Source: Octadecabacter antarcticus 307 (lineage in GTDB: Bacteria; Pseudomonadota; Alphaproteobacteria; Rhodobacterales; Rhodobacteraceae). From it: a stretch of 64,000 bases of DNA. Positions 24,951 through 34,464 of this stretch are shown here, piece by piece; positions within the stretch are counted from its first letter, which is position 1; each line of letters starts with the position of its first letter. The stretch lies in the NCBI RefSeq assembly GCF_000155675.2, contig NC_020911.1, forward strand, positions 1,416,501-1,480,500. The letters are read 5' to 3'. The translations under genes and the position numbers were made by a program. Below the pieces are notes generated by a model. The model searched no databases. It saw only the letters and a program-made list of their open reading frames with translations, and was not told the origin of the DNA.

Positions 24951-26063
24951 TCACGCAGGAGGGGGCGGTGGTGGCATCACGGTGAACAATTGTGCCAATT
25001 CACCGATTTCATCGGCGGCCATCCAGCCGTCCTGACCTTGTGTCCAGACCATGCTCGCGCGGGTCAATTTGCCGTCAACTGCCATGCGGCCCAATGACGC
25101 CTTGGAAAACGGCCCTGTGGTTTTGCCAGCTTCGGCAATGTGCCAAACGTGTTCGATAGGTGGCGGCGGCGGGGCCGCTGCGGTCGGCGCGCCCGTTGAT
25201 GCTGCGGCCTGTTGTGCCCAAGGATTGGCCATCTGCTGCGCCATCGCCATACCCATTCCTGCCCCCATACCAGCGCCCATCGCACCAGACGCTTCGCCAC
25301 CCGAGCGCAACGCCTCTGCGGCGGCGTATTTCATATGCGCGTCCAAATCACCTGTCAGGCCGCGCGATGTGCGGGTGTCCAATGCGGCTTCAACCGCAGG
25401 GGGCAAGCTGACGTTCTCGATATATAATTCAGGAATCGAAATTCCGTATTCGGCAACCGTATCGGCAATCGCGCCCGCAATCAGTTTGCCCAGATCAGCC
25501 GTGTTCGCCGCCATGTCCAGCACCGCGATTCCAGACGCCGCAATCGTTCGTGTGAACGCCTGCACAATGATGTTGCGGATTTGGAAACTAATTTCGTCCA
25601 TGGTGAATTCGCCGTCGGTGCCAACAATTTCGGTCAGGAACTTGGCGGGGTCGCTGACCTTCACTGAATAGGTACCAAAAGCACGAATGCGGGTCGGCCC
25701 GAATTCAGGGTCGCGCAACATGATCGGATTTTTAGTACCCCATTTCAGATTGTTAAACCGCGTCGTATTGACGTAATAAATTTCCGATTTGAACGGCGAT
25801 TTGAATCCGTGATCCCAGTGTTGCAAGGTTGTCATGACCGGCATGTTGTTGGTTTCAAGCATATATAAGCCCGGCGTAAAGACGTCCGCCAATTGACCTT
25901 CATGTACAAAAACCGCCGCCTGACCGGTGCGAACCGTCAGCTTGGCGCCATATTTAATCTCATGCGCCTCGCGTTCAAATCGCCACACCATCGTGTCGCG
26001 GGTGTCATCGGTCCAATGAATGACGTCGATAAATTCCCCGGTTAGAAAATCGAAAATGCCCAT
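24951..26063 (-). CDS. SPFH domain protein with C-terminal GYF_2 domain
   Basis: A 370-residue protein. The first ~240 residues form an SPFH/band 7 domain (VIHWTDDTRDTMVWRF, YGAKLTVRTGQAAVFVHEG, and ENVSLPPAVEAALDTRTS). A glycine/methionine/proline-rich linker follows (GAGMGAGMGMAMAQQMA), then a GYF_2 (DUF4339) domain around residues 305-350 with HIAEAGKTTGPFSKASL and TRASMVWTQGQDGW. SPFH proteins form membrane-associated scaffolds. This fusion is usually found with TelA-like genes, as here. Confidence 0.88.
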   Translation of the reverse strand: MGIFDFLTGEFIDVIHWTDDTRDTMVWRFEREAHEIKYGAKLTVRTGQAAVFVHEGQLADVFTPGLYMLETNNMPVMTTLQHWDHGFKSPFKSEIYYVNTTRFNNLKWGTKNPIMLRDPEFGPTRIRAFGTYSVKVSDPAKFLTEIVGTDGEFTMDEISFQIRNIIVQAFTRTIAASGIAVLDMAANTADLGKLIAGAIADTVAEYGISIPELYIENVSLPPAVEAALDTRTSRGLTGDLDAHMKYAAAEALRSGGEASGAMGAGMGAGMGMAMAQQMANPWAQQAAASTGAPTAAAPPPPPIEHVWHIAEAGKTTGPFSKASLGRMAVDGKLTRASMVWTQGQDGWMAADEIGELAQLFTVMPPPPPPA

Positions 26064-26108
26064 GTTTATGGCTCCTGTCTTAGTTAAATCTGTTTCGTCG
26101 CGCCAAAG

Positions 26109-27083
26109 CTAACCGGGGCCACTGTTCATCAATTCGCGCGCAATTACCCGTGCAATCGGCGCGGCTTCGGCCGCTGTCATGCCGGTTTGCAGGCGATCAT
26201 CGTATAGCATTTTCAGCAGCAGTTCATCGTGTGTTGTCAGCAGTCCGAATTCTTCGTCGTCGTTAAAGATCGACGGGCGTGCCTGCGGGCTGTCATTGGC
26301 CAGACCCAGCCCCTGTGCCAGTTCTTCGTGGATACACGCCAGCCGCATTAGATCGGGGTGTTCGCCACGGATCAGCGCCACAGCCTTGGAATATCGCGGC
26401 GTGCCACCTTCGGAAAACGCCAGCACCAGACACAGCGTGTCGCGCGGCAGATCCATAAACGCTTGCACACTGGTTGCATCAATACCGGGCACCAAGGCGC
26501 GCAATTGATCCGCATACCCCAAACGATCATCCTCGTTCAGGATCAAGACGTGAAAATTCGGATTTGCATCGCTCATGCTCATCGGTTGGCCAGTGACCCG
26601 ACCCAGTCGGGACACGAACGTGCGCACCGATTGGCTGTCTTCGACGCGCTGACTTTCGGGCACTGTCGCGCCGTATTCCACCACAAACCGCACTGGTTGT
26701 TCCCATCGCCGCAAGCGCGAAATCGTCGGTTGTGCGCGCAGGCCAGTTGGCGTCGCGACAAATTCGTCAAACAGCGCGATCCGCACGAAATTGCGCGCCA
26801 AAACTGTATCGGTAAACGTGGTATCCGGCCCGCCACCATCCGTGCGCAGCAATCCGCGCGCCAATAGATCATTCTGCAAGCGCTGGAAAAATATCGACAA
26901 GGCGCGGCTGGCTTCAGATCGGTTTTCTGAAGCCGGGGCAGGCGGCGGTGCCACCAGCCCGCCTGTTCGCGTCTGCGGCGCCGGCGACACGGCCAACGGG
27001 CCCGCCACATCGCAGGCGGCAAGGGTCAGCAAGGCCGCAAGGCCCAATACTTTCCCGCAAATGCCGCCTGCCAGTTTACCCAA
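26109..27083 (-). CDS. DUF2927 domain lipoprotein
   Basis: A 324-residue lipoprotein with a signal ending in a lipobox (LTLAACDVAG, Cys near residue 24) and then a proline-rich linker. The body carries the DUF2927 pattern: IFFQRLQNDLLARGLL, FVVEYGAT, the acidic LALIRGEHPDLMRLACIHEELAQGLGL segment with HEE reminiscent of zinc peptidase motifs, and FGLLTTHDELLLKMLYDDRL. HExxH is replaced by HEELAQ, so peptidase activity is uncertain. It is 5 bp from the TelA gene and 45 bp from the SPFH gene. Confidence 0.85.
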   Translation of the reverse strand: MGKLAGGICGKVLGLAALLTLAACDVAGPLAVSPAPQTRTGGLVAPPPAPASENRSEASRALSIFFQRLQNDLLARGLLRTDGGGPDTTFTDTVLARNFVRIALFDEFVATPTGLRAQPTISRLRRWEQPVRFVVEYGATVPESQRVEDSQSVRTFVSRLGRVTGQPMSMSDANPNFHVLILNEDDRLGYADQLRALVPGIDATSVQAFMDLPRDTLCLVLAFSEGGTPRYSKAVALIRGEHPDLMRLACIHEELAQGLGLANDSPQARPSIFNDDEEFGLLTTHDELLLKMLYDDRLQTGMTAAEAAPIARVIARELMNSGPG

Positions 27084-27088
27084 AGATG

Positions 27089-28288
27089 CTATGCCCCTGC
27101 AGACGACGCGATGTTGTGTGCGGACGCCGTCCCGCTGGCCTTGGCTGCCGACAACGTGGACTTCAATTCGGCCTCCATGTTCTTCAACTCGGTCTCCGCT
27201 TCGGCGCGCTTACGCTTGCCTTCGTCCGCAATCTGAAGCGAATCCTCGATGGTGCCGATCAGGTCCGCATTGGCCTTTTTGATCGCTTCGACATCGAACA
27301 CGCCGCGCTCCATCTCGGTGCGGATCATTTTGTTGGCAGAGCGCAGGTTTTCCGCGTTGGCTGTCAACAATTCGTCGGTCAGATCATTGGCGTCACGCAT
27401 GGCCACGGCCGCTTCTGCCGACCGCTGGATCGTCACCGCCTGCGCCAGTTGGGTTTCCCACAGCGGCACAGTGTTGATCAGCGTCGAGTTGATCTTGGTC
27501 ACCAGTGATTTGTCGTTTTCCTGCACCAGACGAATGGACGGCAACGACTGCATAGTCACCTGGCGGGTCAATTTCAGATCGTGAACACGGCGTTCTAGAT
27601 CGTCGCGCCCCGCGCGCATGTCGCGCAATTCCTGCGCCATCATGATACCCTTATCCTCGGACGCGGCGGCAACTTCGGCCTCCTTGGCAGGGATCGTTTT
27701 GGCATCAAGATCGCCTAGCTTGGCTTCACCGGCGCTGATATACAGGCCCAGCTCGTCGTAAAATGCAAGCGTTTTATCATACAAAATATCAAGGCTTTCG
27801 ATGTCTTTCAGCAGCACATGTTCGTGCTGAAGCAGATTGTCGGTGACCTTATCAATCTGGCCTTGCACCGTTTCAAACCGCGCTGCGAACTGCGCAGCAG
27901 GGGCCATACGACCCAAAATGCGTTCCCACCAGCTGCGTTTTCTGCGCACGTCCAGCTCAGACACGTTAAACCCACGAATGGTCGTCACGATTTGGCGCAG
28001 TGAATCGCCAGCCGGACCCACGTCTTTATTGCGCACACCCTGCAGCATGGATTGTGAAACCACCTGCAATTCGGCCTGCGCAGATGATCCGAACGAGATG
28101 ATGGAATTGGTTTCTGACATATCCAGTTCGGCCAACCGCTTGTTGATTGCGGCACTCGTTGGTTTGTCAGCCGCCGCAAGGGTCACCAATTCATTCTTTG
28201 GCTCTGCCAATACGACAGCGGTGACTTTTTCCACTTCTTTCAGGCTCTCTTGCGCCTTTTGCATATTGTTTGCGACAGTATCAGACAT
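27089..28288 (-). CDS. telA: TelA-family toxic anion resistance protein
   Basis: A 399-residue, largely helical protein of the TelA family (ITGTLINTVPLWETQLAQA-like core, VTMQSLPSIRLVQENDKSLV, then AVTIQRSAEAAVAMRDAND). The first ~150 residues include FGSSAQAELQVVSQSMLQGVR, and LDVRRKRSWWERILG is the characteristic tail of the family's middle region. TelA proteins are linked to tellurite and other membrane stresses. It is part of a run with XpaC, an SPFH protein and a DUF2927 lipoprotein, all within 30-45 bp of each other, so cotranscription is likely. Confidence 0.9.
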   Translation of the reverse strand: MSDTVANNMQKAQESLKEVEKVTAVVLAEPKNELVTLAAADKPTSAAINKRLAELDMSETNSIISFGSSAQAELQVVSQSMLQGVRNKDVGPAGDSLRQIVTTIRGFNVSELDVRRKRSWWERILGRMAPAAQFAARFETVQGQIDKVTDNLLQHEHVLLKDIESLDILYDKTLAFYDELGLYISAGEAKLGDLDAKTIPAKEAEVAAASEDKGIMMAQELRDMRAGRDDLERRVHDLKLTRQVTMQSLPSIRLVQENDKSLVTKINSTLINTVPLWETQLAQAVTIQRSAEAAVAMRDANDLTDELLTANAENLRSANKMIRTEMERGVFDVEAIKKANADLIGTIEDSLQIADEGKRKRAEAETELKNMEAELKSTLSAAKASGTASAHNIASSAGA

Positions 28289-28315
28289 TGTGTGTCATCC
28301 TTTTAAATGGCCCGT

Positions 28316-29188
28316 TTACAGGCCTTCTCGTTGCAACCGATCACGCAGCACTTTGATTTCAATATCCATGTCATTGCGGTCATCTAGCAACATCTTGTCG
28401 GTTTGGGCGGCGAAATTCTGCTCAAGGTCAGACAACAACGCCTCAAAATCCCCGCGGGCGTCTTCATCGCGCTGGCGTTTGTACAGGTCAGCGAACTTCG
28501 CCGCCGCATCGCGCGCGCCCATCAGATAGACGCCCAGAAACTTTCGCGCGCCGGTCAGATCACGCGGGTCTTCTTCGACGGTGTGGATCATCCGTCGCGC
28601 CATCAATTGAAACTGCGCCGTGCGGGTTTCCAGGTGGCGATCCCCAATACTGTCGACGTGGTTTTTCATCGATGCCAAATGCGCCTCTGCCTCATCGACG
28701 ACCTTGGCGACACGATCTTGTTGAAAGATATCAATCCCGTCCAGCCGTTTGTCGCGCAGAGGATCAATGCCAAATGCAGCTGTGTGCAAACCACCTGCAA
28801 CGACACCATAGATGATTGCAGCCAAGACACTGGGGTCGTTGGAAAATGATGAAAATGCGATACCGGCACCTGTCAGCACAGACCCAAATAACTTGCGCGG
28901 TATGCTTGGTTTTTGGGCCACTTTGCGCATGTCAAACGCCGCTGCTGCCCGCAGCCCATCACGGGTCAACCACGCAGCGAGCGTCAACACCGCTGCCCCA
29001 ACCAGACCCAAAATTAGATCCACGGCGCCCTCATTCAATGACAAGAACGCCAAGACTATTCCGGGCACGAACAGCACGTTCGCCTTTGCACCCCTCGCAC
29101 CGACCTTACGCTCATCCACCATGGCCTCTCGGATGACATTAGGGGCGGTCCCTCCGGGGCTAAATTTCCCACCGAATTTTTTGGACAC
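28316..29188 (-). CDS. XpaC-like protein (5-bromo-4-chloroindolyl phosphate hydrolysis family)
   Basis: A 290-residue protein with two N-terminal helices (LFVPGIVLAFLSLNEGAVDL and LGLVGAAVLTLAAWL) and a third near residue 115, then a long helical cytoplasmic domain (EAHLASMKNHVDSIGDRHLE, FLGVYLMGARDAAAKFADLY). It matches the XpaC family, which is commonly next to telA. It follows the 64-residue membrane protein by 2 bp. The family name comes from an assay phenotype; a true phosphatase role is doubtful as no phosphatase motif is visible. Confidence 0.82.
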   Translation of the reverse strand: MSKKFGGKFSPGGTAPNVIREAMVDERKVGARGAKANVLFVPGIVLAFLSLNEGAVDLILGLVGAAVLTLAAWLTRDGLRAAAAFDMRKVAQKPSIPRKLFGSVLTGAGIAFSSFSNDPSVLAAIIYGVVAGGLHTAAFGIDPLRDKRLDGIDIFQQDRVAKVVDEAEAHLASMKNHVDSIGDRHLETRTAQFQLMARRMIHTVEEDPRDLTGARKFLGVYLMGARDAAAKFADLYKRQRDEDARGDFEALLSDLEQNFAAQTDKMLLDDRNDMDIEIKVLRDRLQREGL

Positions 29189-29190
29189 GC

Positions 29191-29385
29191 CTAAAGCCCT
29201 CCAAGCCAGCCGGTGACAACACCGAACATCAACAGGATCAATAAAACAAATGAGATGGTTTTTACAGTATTAGGCAAGCGCGCCTCCCGCGTGGATTGTG
29301 TCGCCAAAACCGACCCTTGGCCCAGCTGGAAGGCCAAGATTGCGATGGCCATGACGACCAGTAGAATTTGGACTATTCGCACCAT
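29191..29385 (-). CDS. small two-helix membrane protein
   Basis: A 64-residue protein with two hydrophobic helices (IVQILLVVMAIAILAFQLG and ISFVLLILLMFGVVTGW) joined by a polar stretch. It opens the xpaC-telA run on the minus strand, 2 bp from the next gene. I do not recognise a family. A role as a membrane partner of XpaC or TelA is only inferred from position. Confidence 0.65.
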   Translation of the reverse strand: MVRIVQILLVVMAIAILAFQLGQGSVLATQSTREARLPNTVKTISFVLLILLMFGVVTGWLGGL

Positions 29386-29588
29386 TCATCAGATTTTGAT
29401 TGGCAACTTCTTCACCCACAAGTAGTGCGTCACAACCCGATTTACGAGGCCCAGCAGCTATCTTTCCAGCCAAAATGTCACGCTGTAAAACCTGTGATTT
29501 TACACATTCGACAGACATTATGGTGCCCCCAAAAGACCAATTTAATCCGATGGATTATCCATGCACAGCCAATTCACGGGGGCAAGGG

Positions 29589-30515
29589 TCATCTGCGTGG
29601 CGGTTTCCCCGCCGAATTTCCGGATGTCGGGCCAGAATTCCGCTTTGCGGGATCTGTATGCCGCTTTGCCGACGCTGCCGTGCCGCGCTTGGGGGGCGGG
29701 CGTTTGCCCTTTTCTGGCCCCTTGCGGACCATCGTGGGTTTTGGCGTTTCGCGCAGACCCATCTGGTCACGCACAATGCGTTGCTTCACTTCTTCCACCT
29801 TACCAGGCTTCAGCGTTCCCAACTGAAACGGTCCATACGAAATGCGCAATAGGCGATTCACGGCCACGCCCATGGCTTCCATCAGTTTGCGGATTTCGCG
29901 GTTTTTACCTTCGCGCAGCCCCATGGTCAGCCATGCATTGGCGCCCTGCTGGCGGTCAAATTTCACCTCAACGGGGGCGTAATGCACCCCGTCAATCTGA
30001 ATCCCTGCGCGCAGTTCATCCAGCTTTGCCTCGGACAACGATCCGTTGATGCGCACACGGTAGCGGCGCAGCCATCCGGTGCTGGGCAGTTCCATCTTGC
30101 GCTTTAACTCACCGTCGTTGGTCAGCAACAACAGGCCTTCGGAATTGATATCAAGCCGCCCAACAGACACCACACGCGGCATATCATCGGGCAGGGTATC
30201 AAACACCGTTTCGCGCCCCTTTTCATCTCGCTCACTCGTGACCAAGCCGATGGGCTTGTAATACAGCCAGATGCGTGGTGGTTCAGGTTCGGCCAATGGT
30301 TTGCCGTCGACCACAATACGATCCTTGTCGGTCACATTCAGCGCCGGCGTCAAAATGGTCTTGCCGTTTACCGTGACGCGTCCAGCCTCAATGATCTTTT
30401 CAGATTCGCGACGGCTCGCCACGCCTGCGCGAGCCAGAACCTTGGCGATTCGGTCGCCGGGAACGGACTTGGCAATTGCGTTGGGGGTGGGTGTTTTGGA
30501 CAGGTCATCATTCAT
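29589..30515 (-). CDS. rluB: 23S rRNA pseudouridine synthase (RluB type)
   Basis: A 308-residue RsuA/RluB-family enzyme. An S4 RNA-binding domain lies at the N terminus (RIAKVLARAGVASRRESEKI) and the catalytic Asp is in GRLDINSEGLLLLTND near residue 120. The body includes MGLREGKNREIRKLMEA near residue 205. The C terminus is a Lys/Pro/Arg-rich tail (EKGKRPPPKRGTAASAKR), common in alphaproteobacterial RluB. It is divergent from tadA across 142 bp. The exact target position in 23S rRNA is by family analogy. Confidence 0.92.
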   Translation of the reverse strand: MNDDLSKTPTPNAIAKSVPGDRIAKVLARAGVASRRESEKIIEAGRVTVNGKTILTPALNVTDKDRIVVDGKPLAEPEPPRIWLYYKPIGLVTSERDEKGRETVFDTLPDDMPRVVSVGRLDINSEGLLLLTNDGELKRKMELPSTGWLRRYRVRINGSLSEAKLDELRAGIQIDGVHYAPVEVKFDRQQGANAWLTMGLREGKNREIRKLMEAMGVAVNRLLRISYGPFQLGTLKPGKVEEVKQRIVRDQMGLRETPKPTMVRKGPEKGKRPPPKRGTAASAKRHTDPAKRNSGPTSGNSAGKPPRR

Positions 30516-30563
30516 CCTTCTCGCCTAATCGCTCCCAGCCGTCACCGCAAGCGCGGCACAGTG

Positions 30564-30592
30564 TGTCTTTGTTTCGAAAATACCCCCCCCCG
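30564..30592 (-). repeat. intergenic TATTTTCGAAACAAAGA motif
   Basis: GTCTTTGTTTCGAAAATACCCC on the plus strand is the reverse complement of the family GGGGTATTTTCGAAACAAAGAC. It lies between the divergent rluB and tadA genes, so it is not only a 3'-end feature. Confidence 0.6.
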
Positions 30593-30657
30593 AAGGAAAT
30601 CCTGTCCTTGCCAACGACCCCGATCCCCAGACACTAAAGAGCATGAGACAAAAGCAC

Positions 30658-31113
30658 ATGACCTTTCGCACCCATATGGACGCTGCCCTGAACGAAGCGC
30701 GCGCTGCCGCTGCGCGCGGCGAAGTGCCGATCGGCGCGGTGATCGTTAGCCCGACAGGGCTTGTGATCGCCGCCGCTGGCAATCGCACGCGCGAACTCAA
30801 CGATCCGACAGCGCACGCAGAAATCCTCGCCATTCGCGCGGCCTGCGCGGAATTGGGCCAAGAACGACTGACTGGGCATGACATTTACGTCACCCTCGAA
30901 CCTTGCCCGATGTGCGCGGCGGCCATTTCGAACGCCCGCCTCGCGCGGCTGTATTATGGTGCGTCGGATCCGAAATCTGGCGGCGTCGCCCAAGCGCCGC
31001 GCGTCTTCAGCCATCCGCAATGCCACCATGCACCAGAAGTTTACGATGGTCTTTCTGCAGATACGTCCGAAACGCTGCTAAAGTCTTTCTTTGCCGCAAA
31101 AAGAGGCGGCTAA
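30658..31113 (+). CDS. tadA: tRNA-specific adenosine deaminase
   Basis: A 151-residue deaminase that makes inosine at the wobble position of tRNA-Arg(ACG). The zinc site is visible: His and proton-shuttle Glu in TAHAEILAIR, and the two Cys in EPCPMCAAAIS. ARGEVPIGAVIV and DPKSGGVA complete the family pattern. ATG at 30658 is used; ATG at 30643 would add five residues. Divergent from rluB. Confidence 0.95.
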   Translation: MTFRTHMDAALNEARAAAARGEVPIGAVIVSPTGLVIAAAGNRTRELNDPTAHAEILAIRAACAELGQERLTGHDIYVTLEPCPMCAAAISNARLARLYYGASDPKSGGVAQAPRVFSHPQCHHAPEVYDGLSADTSETLLKSFFAAKRGG

Positions 31114-31241
31114 CGTTTTGTACAAAAAACGCATCCCGCCCAGATGTTTTGTGCAAATCCGGCTGGTTTGCCCGTTTTTCCAAGGTTGAAGCCCAGCCGC
31201 GCCACGGGTAAAGCGGATCAAACGTCTAACGGAGAAATCCC

Positions 31242-31529
31242 ATGTCCATCGACATCCAAACCGCCCGCCGCGTCGCAAAGCTCGCGCGCATCGCAGTACC
31301 CGAGGCTGATTTGCCGGAATTGGCCAAAGAATTCAGCGCGATTCTGGGTTTTATCGAACAGCTGAACGAAGTTGACGTTGAGGGCATTGAACCAATGACC
31401 TCCGTCACCCCACAGCGTCTGAAGCGCCGCAAAGATGTGGTCACAGATGGTGGACAACCCGTTGAAATTCTTAAAAATGCGCCGGACGCGCGCGAAGGAT
31501 TTTTTGCCGTTCCGAAGGTGGTCGAATAA
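31242..31529 (+). CDS. gatC: Asp-tRNA(Asn)/Glu-tRNA(Gln) amidotransferase subunit C
   Basis: A 95-residue GatC that bridges GatA and GatB in the complex converting mischarged Glu-tRNA(Gln) and Asp-tRNA(Asn). The pattern [36 protein letters not shown] and [12 protein letters not shown] is typical. CGGAGAAATC precedes the start. Its stop overlaps the gatA start by one base (TAATG), so the two subunits are translationally coupled. Confidence 0.96.
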   Translation: MSIDIQTARRVAKLARIAVPEADLPELAKEFSAILGFIEQLNEVDVEGIEPMTSVTPQRLKRRKDVVTDGGQPVEILKNAPDAREGFFAVPKVVE

Positions 31530-33007
31530 TGTCTGATCTTAGTAAAATGAAAATCTCCGAAGCCCGCGACGCCCTGAAGAAAGGCGATGTGACGAGCGTT
31601 GAACTGACTGAGGCCTGCCTGTCCGAGATTGAAAAGTCCAACGCGTTAAATGCCTTCGTGCACGAAACGCCAGAGCTGGCGATGGACATGGCCCGCGCCG
31701 CAGACGCCAACAAGCAGGGTGGCGATCTGAACGGAATACCGTTGGGAATCAAAGACTTATTCTGCACCAAAGGGGTTCTATCACAGGCTGCATCCGGTAT
31801 TCTTGCAGGCTTCAAGCCCGAATACGAAAGCACTGTGACAACCCAGTTGTTCGCAGGTGGCGCGGTCATGTTAGGCAAGCTGAACATGGACGAATTCGCC
31901 ATGGGCTCCTCCAATGAGACTTCCGTTTATGGCGATGCGGTCAACCCGTGGAAGCGGGGCAATGACGACGCGCAACTGACCCCCGGTGGTTCATCGGGAG
32001 GGTCCGCGTCCGCCGTTGCAGCCGATCTTTGCCTTGCAGCTACTGGCACTGATACGGGCGGTTCTATCCGCCAACCTGCTGCTTTCGCTGGTATAACTGG
32101 CATAAAACCAACCTATGGTCGCGTTTCACGTTGGGGTATCGTGGCGTTTGCATCCTCCCTCGATCAAGCGGGCCCAATGACCAAAGACGTGCGCGACGCG
32201 GCCATTATGCTGCGCGCGATGTCGGGGCATGACCCGAAAGACAGCACGTCTGCCGACCTTGCTGTGCCGGACTTTGAGGCGGCTTTGACAGGCGATATTC
32301 GTGGCAAAGTCATTGGTATCCCTAAAGAATACCGCATGGATGGCATGCCCGAGGAGATTGCGAAGCTTTGGGAGGACGGCACCGCGATGCTGAAAGACGC
32401 AGGCGCAGAAATTCGTGACATCACCCTGCCACACACCAAATACGCGCTGCCCGCTTACTACGTGATCGCCCCCGCCGAAGCGTCGTCAAACCTCGCGCGC
32501 TATGACGGGGTGCGCTTTGGCCACCGCGCCAAACTGGATGCGGGCGATGGCATCACTGAGATGTATGAAAAGACCCGCGCAGAGGGGTTTGGCAGCGAAG
32601 TGAAACGCCGCGTGATGATTGGCACCTACGTGCTAAGTGCAGGATTTTATGACGCGTACTACAACCGTGCCCGTAAAGTGCGCGCTTTGATCAAGCGTGA
32701 TTTTGAGAGTGTATTCGCCGATGGTATCGACGCAATCCTGACCCCTGCGACCCCCTCTGCGGCCTTTGGACTTGGCGAAATGGCGGATGCGGATCCGGTG
32801 CAGATGTACCTTAACGACGTGTTCACGGTGACTGTAAACCTCGCTGGATTGCCCGGGATCGCGGTTCCTGCAGGCCTCGACAAAGACGGCCTGCCGCTGG
32901 GCCTGCAACTGATCGGTCGTCCGTGGGAAGAAGGCGATTTGCTGAATACTGCCTACACGCTGGAACGAGCGGCGCAATTTGTGGCAAAACCGAATCGTTG
33001 GTGGTAA
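31529..33007 (+). CDS. gatA: Asp-tRNA(Asn)/Glu-tRNA(Gln) amidotransferase subunit A
   Basis: A 492-residue amidase-signature enzyme that releases ammonia from glutamine for tRNA-bound amide formation. The Ser-cisSer-Lys triad is seen as LGIKDLF (Lys near residue 76), [13 protein letters not shown] (near residue 151-156) and [13 protein letters not shown] with the nucleophile serine near residue 175. Length is as usual. It follows gatC with one-base overlap; gatB is not in the window. Confidence 0.97.
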   Translation: MSDLSKMKISEARDALKKGDVTSVELTEACLSEIEKSNALNAFVHETPELAMDMARAADANKQGGDLNGIPLGIKDLFCTKGVLSQAASGILAGFKPEYESTVTTQLFAGGAVMLGKLNMDEFAMGSSNETSVYGDAVNPWKRGNDDAQLTPGGSSGGSASAVAADLCLAATGTDTGGSIRQPAAFAGITGIKPTYGRVSRWGIVAFASSLDQAGPMTKDVRDAAIMLRAMSGHDPKDSTSADLAVPDFEAALTGDIRGKVIGIPKEYRMDGMPEEIAKLWEDGTAMLKDAGAEIRDITLPHTKYALPAYYVIAPAEASSNLARYDGVRFGHRAKLDAGDGITEMYEKTRAEGFGSEVKRRVMIGTYVLSAGFYDAYYNRARKVRALIKRDFESVFADGIDAILTPATPSAAFGLGEMADADPVQMYLNDVFTVTVNLAGLPGIAVPAGLDKDGLPLGLQLIGRPWEEGDLLNTAYTLERAAQFVAKPNRWW

Positions 33008-33055
33008 ACTGTCTAAAGTGCTGTCGACCAATGACTGATAGATAAAGTGGACCCC

Positions 33056-33772
33056 ATGGCTAAGTATATGAAAAATATTGCCATTATCGGTGTCAGCCTA
33101 TTAGCTTTGGCCGCCTGTCAGCAACAAGTGCCCAACAGCGCCGAAGGTGTGGGGGGCAACGACTACGCCCAATATGAGCTGGAACGCGCCCGCCGTGAGG
33201 CGTCCCTGCAAAGCTCGCTCCAACCAACTGGCGACGCTATTGTCCCTCCAACCAACAATCAGGGTGTGACAAGCAGCGATCTGGCGGCAGCTGGAATCAG
33301 CACTGGTGGAATCGATACTGCGGGCAATAATACTGCGCAACTGCCGGACAGACCGCAAGCCGCCCTTGGATCCAACCCCGAAATTTCCGATGAGCAGAGT
33401 TTTGACGCCGTTTCCGGCCGTGAAAGCATTGAAAGCGATGCCGACCGTCGTGCGCGGCAAGCGGCTGCCTATCAACAAATCCAAGCCACAACGCTGCCTG
33501 ATCGGTCGGGCAATGCGGGACCAAACATTGTGCAATATGCCTTGCAAGCGCCCAATGATCGCGGCGAACCGGTTTTTGATCGCCTTGGTTTGTCCGGAGA
33601 AGCGCGGTTTCAGCGCAACTGTGCTGGCTATCGCACGCCCGATGACGCACAGCGCGATTTTATCAGTCGTGGTGGACCACAGCGTGATCGTTTGGGTATT
33701 GATCCCGACGGCGACGGGTTCGCCTGCGGATGGGATCCCCAAGCGTTCCGCGCGATTGTATCTGGCAACTAA
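33056..33772 (+). CDS. lipoprotein with excalibur-like calcium-binding C terminus
   Basis: A 238-residue lipoprotein (MKNIAIIGVSLLALAACQ, lipobox LAAC) with a low-complexity middle and a C-terminal block PDDAQRDFISRGGP followed by DPDGDGFACGWDP, which matches an excalibur-type calcium-binding loop (DxDxDGxxCxW). The function is unknown. The start at 33056 follows AGTGGA; ATG at 33068 is also possible. It lies 48 bp after gatA and 10 bp before the amidase gene. Confidence 0.8.
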   Translation: MAKYMKNIAIIGVSLLALAACQQQVPNSAEGVGGNDYAQYELERARREASLQSSLQPTGDAIVPPTNNQGVTSSDLAAAGISTGGIDTAGNNTAQLPDRPQAALGSNPEISDEQSFDAVSGRESIESDADRRARQAAAYQQIQATTLPDRSGNAGPNIVQYALQAPNDRGEPVFDRLGLSGEARFQRNCAGYRTPDDAQRDFISRGGPQRDRLGIDPDGDGFACGWDPQAFRAIVSGN

Positions 33773-33782
33773 ACCTGTGTGC

Positions 33783-34454
33783 ATGTCGCCGAATTATGGG
33801 TCGCGACGCGACGCGGCGGTCCCCGACATAGTCGTGTTGCACTACACGGCAATGTCAGATTGGACCGCAGCGCGCAATTGGCTTTGCAATCCAGACGCCG
33901 AGGTTTCAGCCCATTATATCGTTTCAGAACAAGGGGATGTTGTTCAACTTGTCCCAGAAGATCAGCGTGCATGGCACGCGGGCGCAGGGTCTTGGGGGGA
34001 TGTTACAGACGTCAATTCACGTTCCATCGGGATTGAGCTTTCGAACACCGGATTGGCACCCTTTGCTGCCCCGTTGATGGACGCGCTTGAGGTGCTTTTG
34101 CCCGCAATAATGGACCGTTGGGCGATCCCAGCAAGCCGTGTGATCGCGCATTCTGACCTTGCGCCTGGTCGTAAGATTGATCCTGGTGCGCGGTTTGATT
34201 GGGCGCGGCTAGTGCGCTCTGGTTTAGCAGTCACGGCGGCGGCAACAGCTGTCGTGACTGGCGACACAGACGCGTTTGCACGTGATGCCCGCGCGATTGG
34301 TTACACGGCGGATGTGGATGCCGCGACGCTGCTGGCCGCCTTTCGTCTGCGTCACCGGCAAGGGCAGGGTGGCCCGCTTGATGGGTGGGATTGTGCGCTG
34401 GCGGCAGATCTGGCCGCGCGTTTTCCAGTTGCGAAGTTCGGGCGCACCTCTTAG
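33783..34454 (+). CDS. N-acetylmuramoyl-L-alanine amidase (AmiD/amidase_2 type)
   Basis: A 223-residue zinc amidase. The zinc ligands fit VVLHYTA (His near residue 20), HSDLAPGRKIDPG (His near 120 and Asp near 130), and HAGAGSWG in between. It cleaves the bond between N-acetylmuramic acid and L-alanine in peptidoglycan, probably in recycling, as no signal peptide is evident. The start is at 33783, and its end abuts rnpB. The upstream frame is longer but overlaps the lipoprotein gene out of frame and is not used. Confidence 0.88.
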   Translation: MSPNYGSRRDAAVPDIVVLHYTAMSDWTAARNWLCNPDAEVSAHYIVSEQGDVVQLVPEDQRAWHAGAGSWGDVTDVNSRSIGIELSNTGLAPFAAPLMDALEVLLPAIMDRWAIPASRVIAHSDLAPGRKIDPGARFDWARLVRSGLAVTAAATAVVTGDTDAFARDARAIGYTADVDAATLLAAFRLRHRQGQGGPLDGWDCALAADLAARFPVAKFGRTS

Positions 34455-34464
34455 GGCAACTACA

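Noticed and set aside
23443..28288. Long open frames on the plus strand opposite the telA-region genes.
   Set aside because: They are antisense shadows of GC-rich coding sequence and lack conserved motifs and ribosome binding sites.
33306..33782. A longer N terminus for the amidase, starting inside the lipoprotein gene.
   Set aside because: The upstream residues overlap the lipoprotein in another frame and do not resemble amidases; the conserved region starts at 33783.
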